Positions 53,907 through 63,808 of a stretch of DNA of 64,000 nt are shown here, in pieces; positions within the stretch are counted from its first letter, which is position 1, and every line of letters starts with the position of its first letter. Source of the DNA: Diaporthe sp. PMI_573 (taxonomy: Eukaryota > Ascomycota > Sordariomycetes > Diaporthales > Diaporthaceae); contig JAJTUP010000095.1 in assembly GCA_021399435.1 (NCBI GenBank), positions 1 to 64,000 of the forward strand, written 5' to 3'. The translations under genes were made by a program, and so were the position numbers. The notes beneath the pieces were generated by a model that was not told where the DNA came from, did no database searches, and worked only from the letters and a program-made list of their open reading frames with translations.

Positions 53907-54642
53907 AAAGATCATTTGTCAGCCTGACCTTTTCGGCATCGTTGATTAGGTCACTTTTTTTCTCATACTACGGCAGAAGTTCCGGAAACTCGGCTGTAGC
54001 CTGCCTGATCCTCTCTGAGAGATTGGGTTGTTCTACGAATAACCACACTATATCATGACATCGTATTTTCGATAACACATCTCCGGCGTGGAAAAACGAT
54101 ACAACAGGATAGTGGACTTCGATCCTCTGCTCGACTAGCTCTAAACGGGCTGCACGTTTTGTTCCCCGCATATTGTATTTCCTTTAGGACTGGGTCATAA
54201 TCATGTTTTTGTAGGAAGACAAAAATACTGCTAGTATCCGGCCTCCTTGTTCTCGCAACCATATTAGGAGAGCCTCTTTTTCCTCTAGATTTCGTTTTTT
54301 AGATCTGGAGCATGGAACCTGGAGCATGGAACCAAGAACGCCTGTACCTATTCTCACTGGCTCTCGAAATCGTGATTGCTTTCGGAAGTACGGGAGGCCT
54401 CAGGTAATCAAGGTCTAGCCATGTCCACACACGTGATAAAATCGACGACTCTGGCGGTGTGTCTGAGCTACTGCTGCCTTCGATCCGTCCTGAATACGCG
54501 CTACGAGTATATAAGGGTGGAGAACCGCCCCCCCCCCCCCAGACGCTTCCTTTCATCTCTCTCAAGACCCTACGGCCACGGCCTTTTACGAATTTCAGTC
54601 ACAAATACAAAGAACTAGCACTCATGCTGAATACCATAGACA
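53907..54642. promoter_or_regulatory. Intergenic region with core promoter for the gene at 54643
   Basis: TATATAAG at 54508-54515 lies about 130 bp before the ATG, followed by a run of C and a pyrimidine-rich leader typical of fungal promoters. Left of it, nothing recognised. Confidence 0.5.
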
Positions 54643-55731
54643 ATGCAGCTCTCCAGCAAGACCGCACTTGGACAACTTGAGGACCACAGGGTCCGTACCG
54701 AAGCTCTGCTCCAGAGCTACTACAATCTCAAACAGACGACCAAGGACCAGGTCCATCTGGTATATTGTTCGGCCATGGCTCCTCCAAACTTCGAGAATTT
54801 TGTTGGGATCTCAAAAGCATTAAAATTACTCGGTGGCCGTCTGGCAGATGACGATCTACTCATACGATGGGTCGCCGAGATAGAGGCGTCGAAACCAAGA
54901 GTGGTCAGCGATTTCGGGCAAGATGGTTTGAAGCTCAAAATGTTGGATCGGAAGTGGAGCTTCGACGACCTGAAAGTCACCACAGCAATGTTGATGCAAG
55001 GGAAGGATGAGGACTGGGTTCTGAATCATGGGATATTTTACCGTGGAGGAAACCCTGTGACAGTGCCTTCTTGGCTTGACGAAGACCTCACTCCTCAGCA
55101 GGTGTGGGAGAAGCTTCCGGATAAAAAGTACCCGATCATCCAGCTGCGTCAGTCGCTCCGTGTCCTCAGAGTTGCTGAGACGGATGACGGAAATTGGCTG
55201 TGGGATATGTTCAGAGAGCTGAGTGGACTTGAGAAATCCTCCGACATTAGGACCTACCCATGGACTGTGGAAGACCTCAAGACTATTGTGTGCAGGTGGT
55301 TAGCCCTTGAGGACGAGCGCACGCGCCGGTACAAGCCAAAATCTACCGGATCGTTGCGGAAGGAGCGTATTCCTGGGGCCGGCAATGTTCAAAACACACG
55401 CCAAAGAGGGAAAACGGGGAAAGAAATCGGAAACGACTCAGTCGTCGTTAATCAAGCGGGAGAGCAGAACGTCCCCATTCCGGCCAGTACCAGAACCGTG
55501 TTTCGAGCAGTGGACCCAAAGATGTTGGAGTTAATCAGAGGTATTAACGACGCCCAAGAGACTGCCAGGAAAGCGACATATAACACGAACAAAGCATTCG
55601 ATGCTGTTGTTGGAAGTACTACAGCATTGACGATGTATTTGACTAAAGGGTATACTGTGGACGCTATCGTTCCACCGGAAAGACGATTGGAGGCATCCCA
55701 GCCCATAAGTTACCCATGGAGGAAGAATTGA
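54643..55731 (+). CDS. Hypothetical protein (362 aa)
   Basis: A single-exon gene with a good TATA box and leader upstream. The first 250 residues look folded and helical (ALKLLGGRLADDDLLIRWVA; KWSFDDLKVTTAMLMQGKDE; YPWTVEDLKTIVCRWLALED). A basic linker (TRQRGKTGKEIG) precedes a helical tail (KMLELIRGINDAQETARKAT). No known domain recognised; I cannot assign a function. The repeated 'W-x-x-D-L-K' helices hint at an internal duplication (about residues 105 and 205). An in-frame ATG at 54775 (MAPPNFENF) is an alternative start closer to the folded part. Confidence 0.6.
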   Translation: MQLSSKTALGQLEDHRVRTEALLQSYYNLKQTTKDQVHLVYCSAMAPPNFENFVGISKALKLLGGRLADDDLLIRWVAEIEASKPRVVSDFGQDGLKLKMLDRKWSFDDLKVTTAMLMQGKDEDWVLNHGIFYRGGNPVTVPSWLDEDLTPQQVWEKLPDKKYPIIQLRQSLRVLRVAETDDGNWLWDMFRELSGLEKSSDIRTYPWTVEDLKTIVCRWLALEDERTRRYKPKSTGSLRKERIPGAGNVQNTRQRGKTGKEIGNDSVVVNQAGEQNVPIPASTRTVFRAVDPKMLELIRGINDAQETARKATYNTNKAFDAVVGSTTALTMYLTKGYTVDAIVPPERRLEASQPISYPWRKN

Positions 55732-57569
55732 TTGTTGGATCTAAGTGCATTGTCTTTTGATCCCGTGTCTAAATTGTCTTTTTTCCCTCTGTCTCTCGTC
55801 TTTGCTTCTTTCCTTTTTCGCGACACCGTGGACGAAATCAGCGACTGACATGTTCAGGAGCATGCAACTGCTGAGGAAAATAAGTCCTGTGGGCATAGTT
55901 TTCCGAATCAGATGGCAATACAAATGATATGATGTGTCCTGAATAGTCAAAACAGGGTCTTCGACGGTGTCGACTAGTGCAGATTTTCCTCTCCTAGTGG
56001 AGGATAGAAACTAGGCTCCTCTTGCGTCCTAGTTTTCTAGCTGAACCAGGTGAGCAGAAAATTAATTATGTTTCCACTAATGGACCTCACCTAAATGGTC
56101 TCAAGCTGCGCAGACATCGTGAAATTGGAAGATTCAGTAGAATTTGGTGTACGGCTTGATGATCGATTTGAATTTTGTTGAGTCGTTGAAGGCCAAAAAG
56201 GTGATATGCTCATATACCCCGAGCATGGAAGTGTCTGGGTAAAAGTGTTTGGGTGGGGGTTCCTGGGTAACGGCGCTGATACTTGTGCTGTTCCGTCGTC
56301 TTTATATGTGCATTCTTAACTCGCGTACCAAATTTGGAATTTTTGGACTTGCATTTAAGAACTCAATATGCTCCGAGCAAGAACACGTCGTATATTCAGC
56401 GATCATGAGGAGCCTCGGTTTCAAAGACTGGAGACTACACTACAACGTTTAAACTCAGGAGCTCTTGATAAGGATCGTGCCAGCGTCGTTGTAATGTAGG
56501 TTGGAAGCGGCATTCGGCTAGCCTTGGCGCACTAGGAGTGTCCCAGATTCAGGGTGGACCATCAATCAACGGCTTCAAATCAACGGAACCACCGCTTATC
56601 TAATCAATCAATCCACAAGAAGCCGTCACACGGTGCACATAGTGATCTTTTGTCCACCGGAGGGGCGATTGAGTTGAATTGATGACCACCCTGGTCGGAT
56701 TTGGTCGCTGGGAAAGTCGAGGAGCAGATGGACGAGGTAGAAGAGCGCGTGAAGCACTTTGAGACCTCTGCAGGCTACTTTGGCATTCCCTGACTATTAA
56801 TTGTACTGACGATCACGTAGACACGGCTTGCAATAATGACTATTTTTACATCCTAGTGCCAAAGCGATGGCGCTGTTATAGACTTGCTGTAGACCTACTA
56901 TACTAAGTCCCCACCGCATCCAATATAAGGCTGTAAAAATGTCTAGTGTTAGAGATGGGATGAGCTTAGTGCTTCCAAAATGTACGTTACTCCTCAAGGT
57001 TCATGTAGGTATCTCATCTTTACATGTATACATTTTCTCTCTATACCAGAACAGTTCTCGAATGAGCAGTCGTACTAGCTACCTTCATTTACGAGCTTGC
57101 TCGGCGTGCAAGAGATGCTGCTCGCCTGCACAACCATAAGGCAGCGGGGTTGGCGCTGGTCGGGCTTCCTATTTAACGCAGAGAACAAGCCCAGTCTGCT
57201 GACCGGAGCACCTTCGTGAAATTGCATCAGCTTAGGTTCCCCCTGATGAGGACTGACTATTTGCAACTCTCTGACCCTCCATCCTACACATATGTTCTTT
57301 TGGCCCTCCGACGCTTAGAAAGTGCTGCATTTGCCTCTCGAAGGGTCTTGTTCTCCTGGGTCAGCAGGGACACTGCATGGGCTAATGACTGGGTACCTTT
57401 TGCTAACCGATCTTTAGGTGCTTCTACCAAGGTGTAATCATGAGAACTGAAATTTAGACTTGGGCCTACGTCCTACGTATAGTTCTAGAAATCTCTATTG
57501 TTATTGTAAAATTGTTTGCTCTAAGTCCCAACCTTTACTACTCATCCACGGCCACAGGCACCACCACAA
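55732..57569. other. Intergenic with a hAT-type MITE
   Basis: No gene recognised. Contains the inverted-repeat element at 56550-56693. Confidence 0.45.
56550..56693. mobile_element. hAT-type MITE (144 bp)
   Basis: Left end CAGGGTGGACCATCAATCAA, right end (reverse complement) CAGGGTGGTCATCAATTCAA. These ends match the TIR of the hAT at 24087-25463 for the first 13 or so bases. Flanking 8-mers (CCCAGATT and GTCGGATT) agree at five positions, consistent with a decayed duplication. No coding capacity. Confidence 0.75.
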
Positions 57570-57980
57570 GTGAGGGAAAATGTCCCAACAGTCACAACCT
57601 GGTCTCATTTCCCAACAACGCTTATCCCGCGGCCAGGTCAGGTAATCGAGCGAAGTGATTGGCCGCATTCCCACCAAGACAGGAAGTCTCTTATGATGTC
57701 CTTGCACCAGGCTCAGGCTCGCAGCCCTGATCGGACGAGGCGGGCTGACGAGGAAGCAGAGCGGCACTGTAATCCATGCCAGTCAAAGATTCTGGAACGA
57801 AAGCACAACTGCAAGATCCTACCCCCGGAAGCTGCAGGCATGCGAGAGCTCCAGGAGGTTTGCGGATCACAATGTGTGAACTGCTATTTTTTCCAGGCGT
57901 CGAAGCCCTGCACAGCGACCACATCGCGGCTCCGTCTTATCACATCGTACCTAGACGCTCCACATGCATCATACGACTAA
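57570..57980 (+). CDS. Small Cys-rich protein, DUF3716-like (136 aa)
   Basis: The C-terminal half shows C-x2-C (HCNPCQSK), C (HNCKIL), then CGSQCVNCYFFQASKPC. This spacing resembles a fungal putative zinc-binding module (DUF3716-like), in which a C-x2-C pair, a single Cys and an A/V-C-x-N-C group alternate. The N-terminal half is polar and disordered. The start is uncertain: ATG 57570, or one of the ATGs near 57692. Open frames continue beyond 57980 on the same strand, so a downstream exon is possible. Confidence 0.4.
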   Translation: MRENVPTVTTWSHFPTTLIPRPGQVIERSDWPHSHQDRKSLMMSLHQAQARSPDRTRRADEEAERHCNPCQSKILERKHNCKILPPEAAGMRELQEVCGSQCVNCYFFQASKPCTATTSRLRLITSYLDAPHASYD

Positions 57981-58506
57981 GGAGGCGAATCATAACAAAG
58001 TGCCCGGCATGGCAGGTGATGTGCAGTCCGCAGGTTCACACGGAAAGTCTACGTTCACCACAGCCCGCCCCTCTCTCCCGCAGAACAAACCCTTGCAGCT
58101 CGGTATATATTTTCCTGAGGCCCCTTGGTCCCGCAGTAGCGCGATCCTTGGACTGGGTCCATTACACAGCCGCGTTCCCTCTTTATCGACTTCACGCTGG
58201 CCGGCATTGCCACCAAGCATAAGGCAGATCTAGAGGCCGGTCAGAATTTTTAGCATCTAACGATTTGATATCCCGTGACTAACCGACAGGCAGATTCACG
58301 CGAGCCCCTTGGCCAAGCCCGGATATGAATAGGCTGAGAGTGATGGATTAAGGCATTGGAGGTGCTTAGCCACATCCAGAAAGCCGTGCCAGGAGCCTAC
58401 ACATACAGCCCAGGACAAGCCGGCTAAGACAGGCTTCATTTTGAGTGCCGATGCTACGAGAGGCCTCCAGAAGAAATGGCCAGCCAACTTACCGAGAGAA
58501 GAGAGG
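57981..58506. other. Upstream region of the four-TM protein gene
   Basis: Overlapping short frames without motif; the promoter of the gene at 58638 is at the right end. Confidence 0.35.
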
Positions 58507-58513
58507 TATAAAG
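58507..58513 (+). promoter_or_regulatory. TATA box of the four-TM protein gene
   Basis: TATAAAG, about 125 bp upstream of ATG 58638; the expected start of transcription falls in the palindrome at 58520-58543. Confidence 0.55.
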
Positions 58514-58519
58514 AGACGG

Positions 58520-58543
58520 GTGTGGAGACTTCAGTCTCCACAC
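58520..58543. repeat. Perfect 11-bp palindrome at the predicted transcription start
   Basis: GTGTGGAGACT, two bases (TC), AGTCTCCACAC. It could be a dimeric factor site or a hairpin at the mRNA 5' end. Confidence 0.9.
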
Positions 58544-58637
58544 ACTTAACTCCTCATACCTCATATTTTATGTTTTATTGCGTACCTCAACCACTACCAC
58601 CTCAGCACACATTTATCAACAACCTTAAGCCTCGGCA

Positions 58638-59285
58638 ATGTCTTCTAAATATGTTATCCGGTATCGCCTACTGGTCCTGCTCTTTACCTTCCTCACACTG
58701 GTCGCCTCTGCCCTCAGCTCGGCCAACATCCGCTTTGCAATTGTCCTACGGGAACGAGCGAGATCCGGCTATGTTGACAACACCCAGGTGATCCTGGATA
58801 TGAACTTCGCGGCACTCCAAAGCAACCTTCTCGTTGCTTCAGTGATCGCAGCAGTTCCTGCGACCCTATTCAGCATCGTCGGGTTTGTGCTAGTACTCCA
58901 CCGGAGGTGGCTGGCAGACAACCACGGTAGCATTACGATTTTTATATTGCTTCAGCTCGTGGTCGACCTGTTCTTCGTTGTTATTGGTGGCTATAGCGCC
59001 GACAAAATCCAGGGTTTGCAGACCTCTTTCGCAAAGTTTGGCGGCCACGATCGCATCCTGTACTACAACATCATTTACTTCGGATCTGTCGCACAGGCCG
59101 GTTATGGCGCTACCTGTATAATCACCGCTGTGGTGACTAGTGTCATTTTATTCGCATTTGATCATTACCAGACAAAGCGAGTCGGGGCTCAGGCAGCAGC
59201 TGAACCGCAGGAAGCACCGGCTGAACAACAGACGCCACCGAACTATGAGAATAGTTGCTCTGAGAAGAGGTACACTGAGGCTTAG
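58638..59285 (+). CDS. Four-transmembrane membrane protein (215 aa), MARVEL-like topology
   Basis: ATG 58638 follows a TATA box and a leader rich in CA. Four hydrophobic segments lie at about residues 10-29, 64-88, 98-118 and 146-174, with both ends predicted cytosolic. The C-terminal tail (about 35 residues) is Ala/Glu/Pro/Gln-rich. Topology and length fit MARVEL/SUR7-like fungal membrane proteins, which organise plasma-membrane domains, but no family signature is certain. The extracellular loops lack paired Cys. Single exon. A 10-bp inverted repeat follows the stop. Confidence 0.6.
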   Translation: MSSKYVIRYRLLVLLFTFLTLVASALSSANIRFAIVLRERARSGYVDNTQVILDMNFAALQSNLLVASVIAAVPATLFSIVGFVLVLHRRWLADNHGSITIFILLQLVVDLFFVVIGGYSADKIQGLQTSFAKFGGHDRILYYNIIYFGSVAQAGYGATCIITAVVTSVILFAFDHYQTKRVGAQAAAEPQEAPAEQQTPPNYENSCSEKRYTEA

Positions 59286-59347
59286 TTGGTACCAAGAAAG
59301 ACTGCGAGATGCTGAGAACAAGATGCAATGAGAAGGATTACACTTCG

Positions 59348-59378
59348 ACACCCAGTACTAACACTGGATACTGGGTGT
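59348..59378. terminator. Inverted repeat 60 bp after the four-TM gene
   Basis: ACACCCAGTA, 11-nt loop, TACTGGGTGT. It lies in the presumed 3' UTR and could form a stem-loop in mRNA; fungal genes do not need such hairpins to end transcription. Confidence 0.4.
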
Positions 59379-60516
59379 TTGTTTAGAAGGACGCGTTTTC
59401 TCCAGAATGAGGGGGTTTCTGCTGTAGCCAAAATAGGCAGAGTCTACTAGGTGCTGATGACGAGTGAATTTACAGTTGAGCCTATATCTGAAAATGACCT
59501 CTTAAAATTTCCTTCTGTCCTTTTCTTTACACGAATTAAAGTGCCTGGGGGCAAAGTTTAGGCGCCATAAGCGCCATTTATGCACAATACAGAAGAAAAT
59601 GCTGGTGGTAGAGTAGGCGAGTGGAGAACAACAGTGACGAGCTTGCCGGGCTATTCTCTAACGTTCAAAACGATATGGACTTGGATGCGACTTGCAATAG
59701 CATAAAAGTTAATGAGTCTAGCTAGACAGAGCCTCTTACTGTGGTGTCAGAGCCATACGTTTCCTCCAGCTTTCGCGGGGCCGGGATGATTGACCGATCT
59801 ACTTTAGTGTCTTCCAAAGGTCCTTCTGAAATTATCCCAAAGCCTCGTACTTATCAACTTGCCTTGGATGGGCTCGAGTTCGCATTTGCGTGTATAGAGA
59901 ATGGATAACTGGAGCTTGCGGACCAATATCTTGAGAAAGAGGGAAAACTTCTCCTATTATCCGCAAAGCCAGATACGAAACTGATACGCCTAGGCCGTGA
60001 GATTAGACTGAGCAGGGCATTGATTTAAATGTACCTGGGGAAGCAGGAGCTCAATTCCTCAGAAAGCTTGTTTTGGTGGGAGTTGTGAGGAGGATGTTTA
60101 CAAATCGCAGTAGGATACTGTATTAGCAAGCAAAGGATAAATATGTAAAAGGTGCAAAAGGGTAACAAGCTTTCCCTGGAAGTGTTCTGCAAGTCGAGTT
60201 TCATTTTCATACAACTATTCGATTCCCATCAGGGCGCAACCAATCAATATAGAAACTCCATGGTGCTGGCGGGTTTGGCAGGACCCCTGTGATACAGGTT
60301 CCCCACACTCCATTCGACTTTTCCTGTTTCTGATTGAGATTAGCGGCTTGGCATAGACTGACTCTAAATCCACAACGTAGAATATCCAGAAGGAAGACGC
60401 GTTTCTATGGTACACAAAAGCCTTACTTCAACAATTCTCATGTCCACCATCTTTTACGTCTCCCGAGAATAGACTTTGTACGTAGCGAATAGCGCCTGCT
60501 CGACGTCCACGTTGCG
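59379..60516. other. No gene recognised
   Basis: AT-rich with short frames only. The region 59620-59990 reads faintly protein-like on the plus strand but is broken by several stops. Confidence 0.4.
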
Positions 60517-61365
60517 ATGCCATCGCAGCCCACACCCCTACCGAGCGTTGCAGAATTGGAGAAGCATGTTCTTGACCTGAGAGACTACGCCCGAAGGCAG
60601 GACGGACAGATCACCTCCCTACAAGCCGAGGTGCAGAATCTGCAGTCACGGTCAATTGAGCAAGATGCTGTAGTTCAATACCAACAAGGCCTGCTGGAAA
60701 AGGCCCAGTCTGACCTCGTAGAAACGAGGGTGAACTTGTTGCGAGAGATCCGGCTTGCTCAGCCGAGTATACCTACCACCGTCCTGTCCGCCAATACGTC
60801 GAACCCTGCTGGACGTCCCGTACGTGATGTTGCGGCTTCAACAATCTCTGACAACAATAACAAGGTACGACTTTGCAATTTCAATTGCGCACCCATTGAA
60901 TACAAATCTGACATGATGCTTCCAACAACTAACTTTGCACAGAACATTGAAGAAAGTAGAGCGGGAAAAACCGAAGAGAACATAGAGGGATGGCTTAGAG
61001 TCCTGCACCAGGGCAAGGGAGAAGAGCTCGTGTTGAAAGTCGTGGTGGACATGGGTGCAACCGTCAACACTATTACCTTGGGGATGCTCATTGATCACCA
61101 ACTCGTGGACCGGAAGATCAGATTGAAAAAACCACATGTCCTAAACCTTGTCGTCGGGACATTTGGGTGTAGCGAACAGATTTCCATCAAGTGGATGGGG
61201 AAAGGAAATGCCGAGCACGGTACTTCGACTTTTTATGTTCTTCGCCCTGGCCAGGCCAACATGGTCGACAGGGCTATTCTTTCGAAAGATGAGTGGCTGA
61301 ACCGGAAGTGCCTCTTGTATGAGAAATACCCAAGCCATCTAGTACGGCAGGGGCATGCGGGCTGA
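60517..61365 (+). CDS. Coiled-coil protein with retropepsin-like domain (256 aa spliced)
   Basis: The ATG at 60517 opens a frame whose first 80 residues form a coiled coil (LEKHVLDLRDYARRQDGQ; SLQAEVQNLQS). A 78-bp in-frame intron is likely at 60865-60942 (GTACGA...CTAAC...TTGCACAG), joining NNNK to NIEESRAG. The second half looks like an aspartyl protease of retroviral type: LKVVVDMGATVNTITLGML, with D-M-G-A where D-T-G-A is usual, then a flap-like region and TSTFYVLRPGQANMVDRAIL. The coiled coil plus retropepsin layout is like a gag-pol remnant or a domesticated derivative. No reverse transcriptase follows. Whether it still cleaves proteins is uncertain. Confidence 0.55.
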   Translation: MPSQPTPLPSVAELEKHVLDLRDYARRQDGQITSLQAEVQNLQSRSIEQDAVVQYQQGLLEKAQSDLVETRVNLLREIRLAQPSIPTTVLSANTSNPAGRPVRDVAASTISDNNNKVRLCNFNCAPIEYKSDMMLPTTNFAQNIEESRAGKTEENIEGWLRVLHQGKGEELVLKVVVDMGATVNTITLGMLIDHQLVDRKIRLKKPHVLNLVVGTFGCSEQISIKWMGKGNAEHGTSTFYVLRPGQANMVDRAILSKDEWLNRKCLLYEKYPSHLVRQGHAG

Positions 61366-61414
61366 AAGCCCGACCACCGGATGAAATTCCCAAGAAGATG
61401 AAATCGAACCCCAG

Positions 61415-61465
61415 CCGGACAGTTTTGCTAAATCTACCAACTTTAGCGAACCCCAGCACCCACCC
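61415..61465 (-). repeat. Dispersed repeat, copy B
   Basis: Its reverse complement matches 49305-49355 with few differences. It lies just after the retropepsin-like gene. Confidence 0.7.
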
Positions 61466-61824
61466 TAATCCGATGTGATGGAAATCACGTCGAAATGGGT
61501 ACACCAGGCTATTGGAGAACTTGGATCGGGTACAAGCGGGAGTGCGAGGTCGAGACGAATTTGGAGATTGTAATCAGCAAGGTGTCCAAGAAATTGGATA
61601 GCACGATATTATACTGTTCCTGTTCTCAGAATGTACCCGTATTATGTTTTCATCAGTACTTCCGTTTCGGAGCGGGGGCCGCGGTAGCTGCTGGGGCAAA
61701 TCCCATGCTGCTTGGCAAGGATCTGAGGAGTTTTCAGTCACGAAAGGAAGGCCAAAGTGACCGTATATATTTGGTTCTGAGTCCTCTGCATAGCTCTGAG
61801 GACTTCAGAGCGCGTAGTTAGCTT

Positions 61825-62393
61825 CTAAAAGGATTCTGTCTTCGGAAGGTCCAACTTACCCGTGTAACACCTTTCATGCTCTTCTCGCAGTCCTTCACCA
61901 ATCATCTCATGGCTCCGGAATACCACTTTGAAGTCGTTTGCGTCAAGAAAAGCGCGAGTGTCATTACAATCGAACTGCTGACCGGACCCATCTCTTTGAT
62001 TGGCTTTATCGGAAGAACCCCGGTGCGGATCGTTCCACAAGGCCTGAGTCGCGAGATGGTTACTATCGCGTGGAGGCTCAAGCCGCCTGTCGATCTGCAT
62101 GATTTCATTAAGCTTGACTGGCTGCGATCCTGAGACTGGTATGCCACCATGGACGACAAACGCCTTTCCTGCGCCACCATATACAACAGCGGCGATTTGC
62201 ATCACTTTGAAACGACAAATGCTCTTGTTATATAGTACACCGGCCTCATCACGGAATCTGTCACGGAGCTCCCTGGTGAAGCCCTGTTTCAGATCAGCCT
62301 CGTGGTTTCCACGGTTCAGGAACACATATAAGGGGTATCTTTCTCTCAGGATGAGGAGAAGATCTGTGGAGCACGGCCCCTGTCGATGAAGTC
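61825..62393 (-). pseudogene. PPP-family Ser/Thr phosphatase remnant
   Basis: Metal-dependent phosphatase motifs are visible in order: DFIDRG (GDxVDRG block, at 62393), a one-base frame change, LNRGNHEADL (GNHE block), FVVHGGIP (HGG block), ALWNDPHRGS and FRSHEMIGEG (RSHE block). A GTAAGT donor follows at about 61853, but the expected next exon (SAPNYC block) is not present downstream, and the 5' third is missing. The nearest subfamily appears to be PP5/PPT-like, by general spacing only. Not functional as seen. Confidence 0.75.
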
Positions 62394-62945
62394 ATATGAA
62401 TATTGTATGTAATGTACTTGCTTCTGCAAAGTCCGTACAAAGTACTATCGACTTGGACCCTTTTGGTAAGTTAGTCAGTAAAGTCCAGTCGAAGGTATCA
62501 TATTCTAAGGGCATAGGCCAGGAATTGCAGGGAAATTCATTTTTGAAGTTGTATCCGGGTAATGCAGTTTCTTATTTATCTTCAATCTTTTGAACCTTGG
62601 CATGGCACCTTGATGAAGCATCGTAATCCATCTCCGCGTCGAAGGCCCGCTTGGTTAGACGAGGTGAAGAGGGCAAGGCAGCTGACCTGGCAAGGTGACC
62701 CTTCTCCATGCTGGCTGATTCAGGTGGTTCTGGGGGACGTTTGGGTGGTGAAAGATGTTGAGATTGTGTCAAATAGTTACCCTCCTGTAGGCAGGTCATA
62801 GATGATTTGCCGCAGCTTCTGTGCTGCACCTGTGCTAGGAGAACATGGGCTGCTCACTAGTGTGGCGCTCACCAAACTCAATGGTATTGTTAATGCTTTC
62901 CCGGTTCTCAGGCCTTTGGATCCTGGCACTTCCATCTAATGCTCT
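62394..62945. other. No gene recognised
   Basis: Short frames only; the minus frame 62572-62829 has no motif. Confidence 0.4.
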
Positions 62946-63083
62946 AAACCCACCACCCACCAAAACCCACCGTGGGTGACCCTTCCGTGGGGTGGGGTGG
63001 GGTGGATGACAAAGATTTCAAGGTCCTCGTGGGTGGGTGGGCGGTGGGGTGGGTCACCCACGGTGGGAGTGGGTGGTGGGTTT
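62946..63083. mobile_element. Probable 138-bp G/C-rich MITE or foldback element
   Basis: The ends are inverted: AAACCCACCACCCAC and CCCACCGTGGGTGACCC on the left recur as the reverse complement on the right, with a 4-bp gap difference. The interior is GGGGT-rich. Flanking 8-mers do not match, so the boundaries and class are tentative. Confidence 0.55.
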
Positions 63084-63263
63084 CGTGGGGTGGTTGCGGT
63101 CCTTGATTGCCTCGCTTTCAAACACCATACATACTGTGTGAGCAGCGTTTTCAAACCTACTGCTGCAGCTTTTGCAGGCTCTGAGGGGAGTAGAAGCACG
63201 GGGACCGACAGCCCCGGGTCTGTTGGTGTTCTCGAGGCTCCCGTGTGTGTGATTGTCCCAAAT

Positions 63264-63765
63264 CGCCAAGATGTTCCTAAGCCTTGTGTGTACCTAAATT
63301 TATTCCCCATATTATAGTTACCCCTCAGACCCATAAGCTTCACTTATACTGACTTGCTAGGTCTCAACCTGCCAATTGAGATTGATGAATTGGAAGGTTC
63401 TCGTTGGATCTGGGTCTTGCAGCCAGAGACCGGGGAGTTGCAGGCCGCCAACCATGAATGTTGGCCTGGGAGGCAACTTCATAAGTCTCAGTCAATCGCA
63501 GCACTATGGACTTTCTGTCACGGCGTTGTCTGTTCCAACGTGGTTCTACTTAGGTTTGGGCAAGGTCAAGGTCGTTTGTCATTACCAAGTCGAAGTCTTT
63601 TGTCTGGGTGTAGGAGATGAAACAAGCACTATTCAATTCCATATTGTGCCTGCGGAAACTCAGCTCGAGAACCCCGTACTTGGGATGAGACTAGGGTATT
63701 ATTTTAGGTGCGAATATCCGTTTTCTAAATCATGCAATACTTGCGTTGCAGTGGCTGAGGTTTGA
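63264..63765 (+). pseudogene. Decayed second copy of the zinc-finger/retropepsin gene
   Basis: Corresponds to about 37870-37430 of the minus-strand gene. It starts inside exon 2 (AAGATGTTCCTAAGCC), keeps the GTGTGT donor, a CTGAC branch point and a CTAG acceptor, then exon 3 (LNLPIEIDELEGSRWIWVL). A 5-bp deletion near 63454 shifts the frame; the retropepsin-like part continues in the new frame (NFISLSQSQHYGLS) and homology ends near 63690, where a dispersed repeat motif begins. Truncated at both ends. Confidence 0.75.
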
Positions 63766-63808
63766 ATAATTAAGAACAAAGTAAACGGAGAAAACTCCAG
63801 CAAGCACA

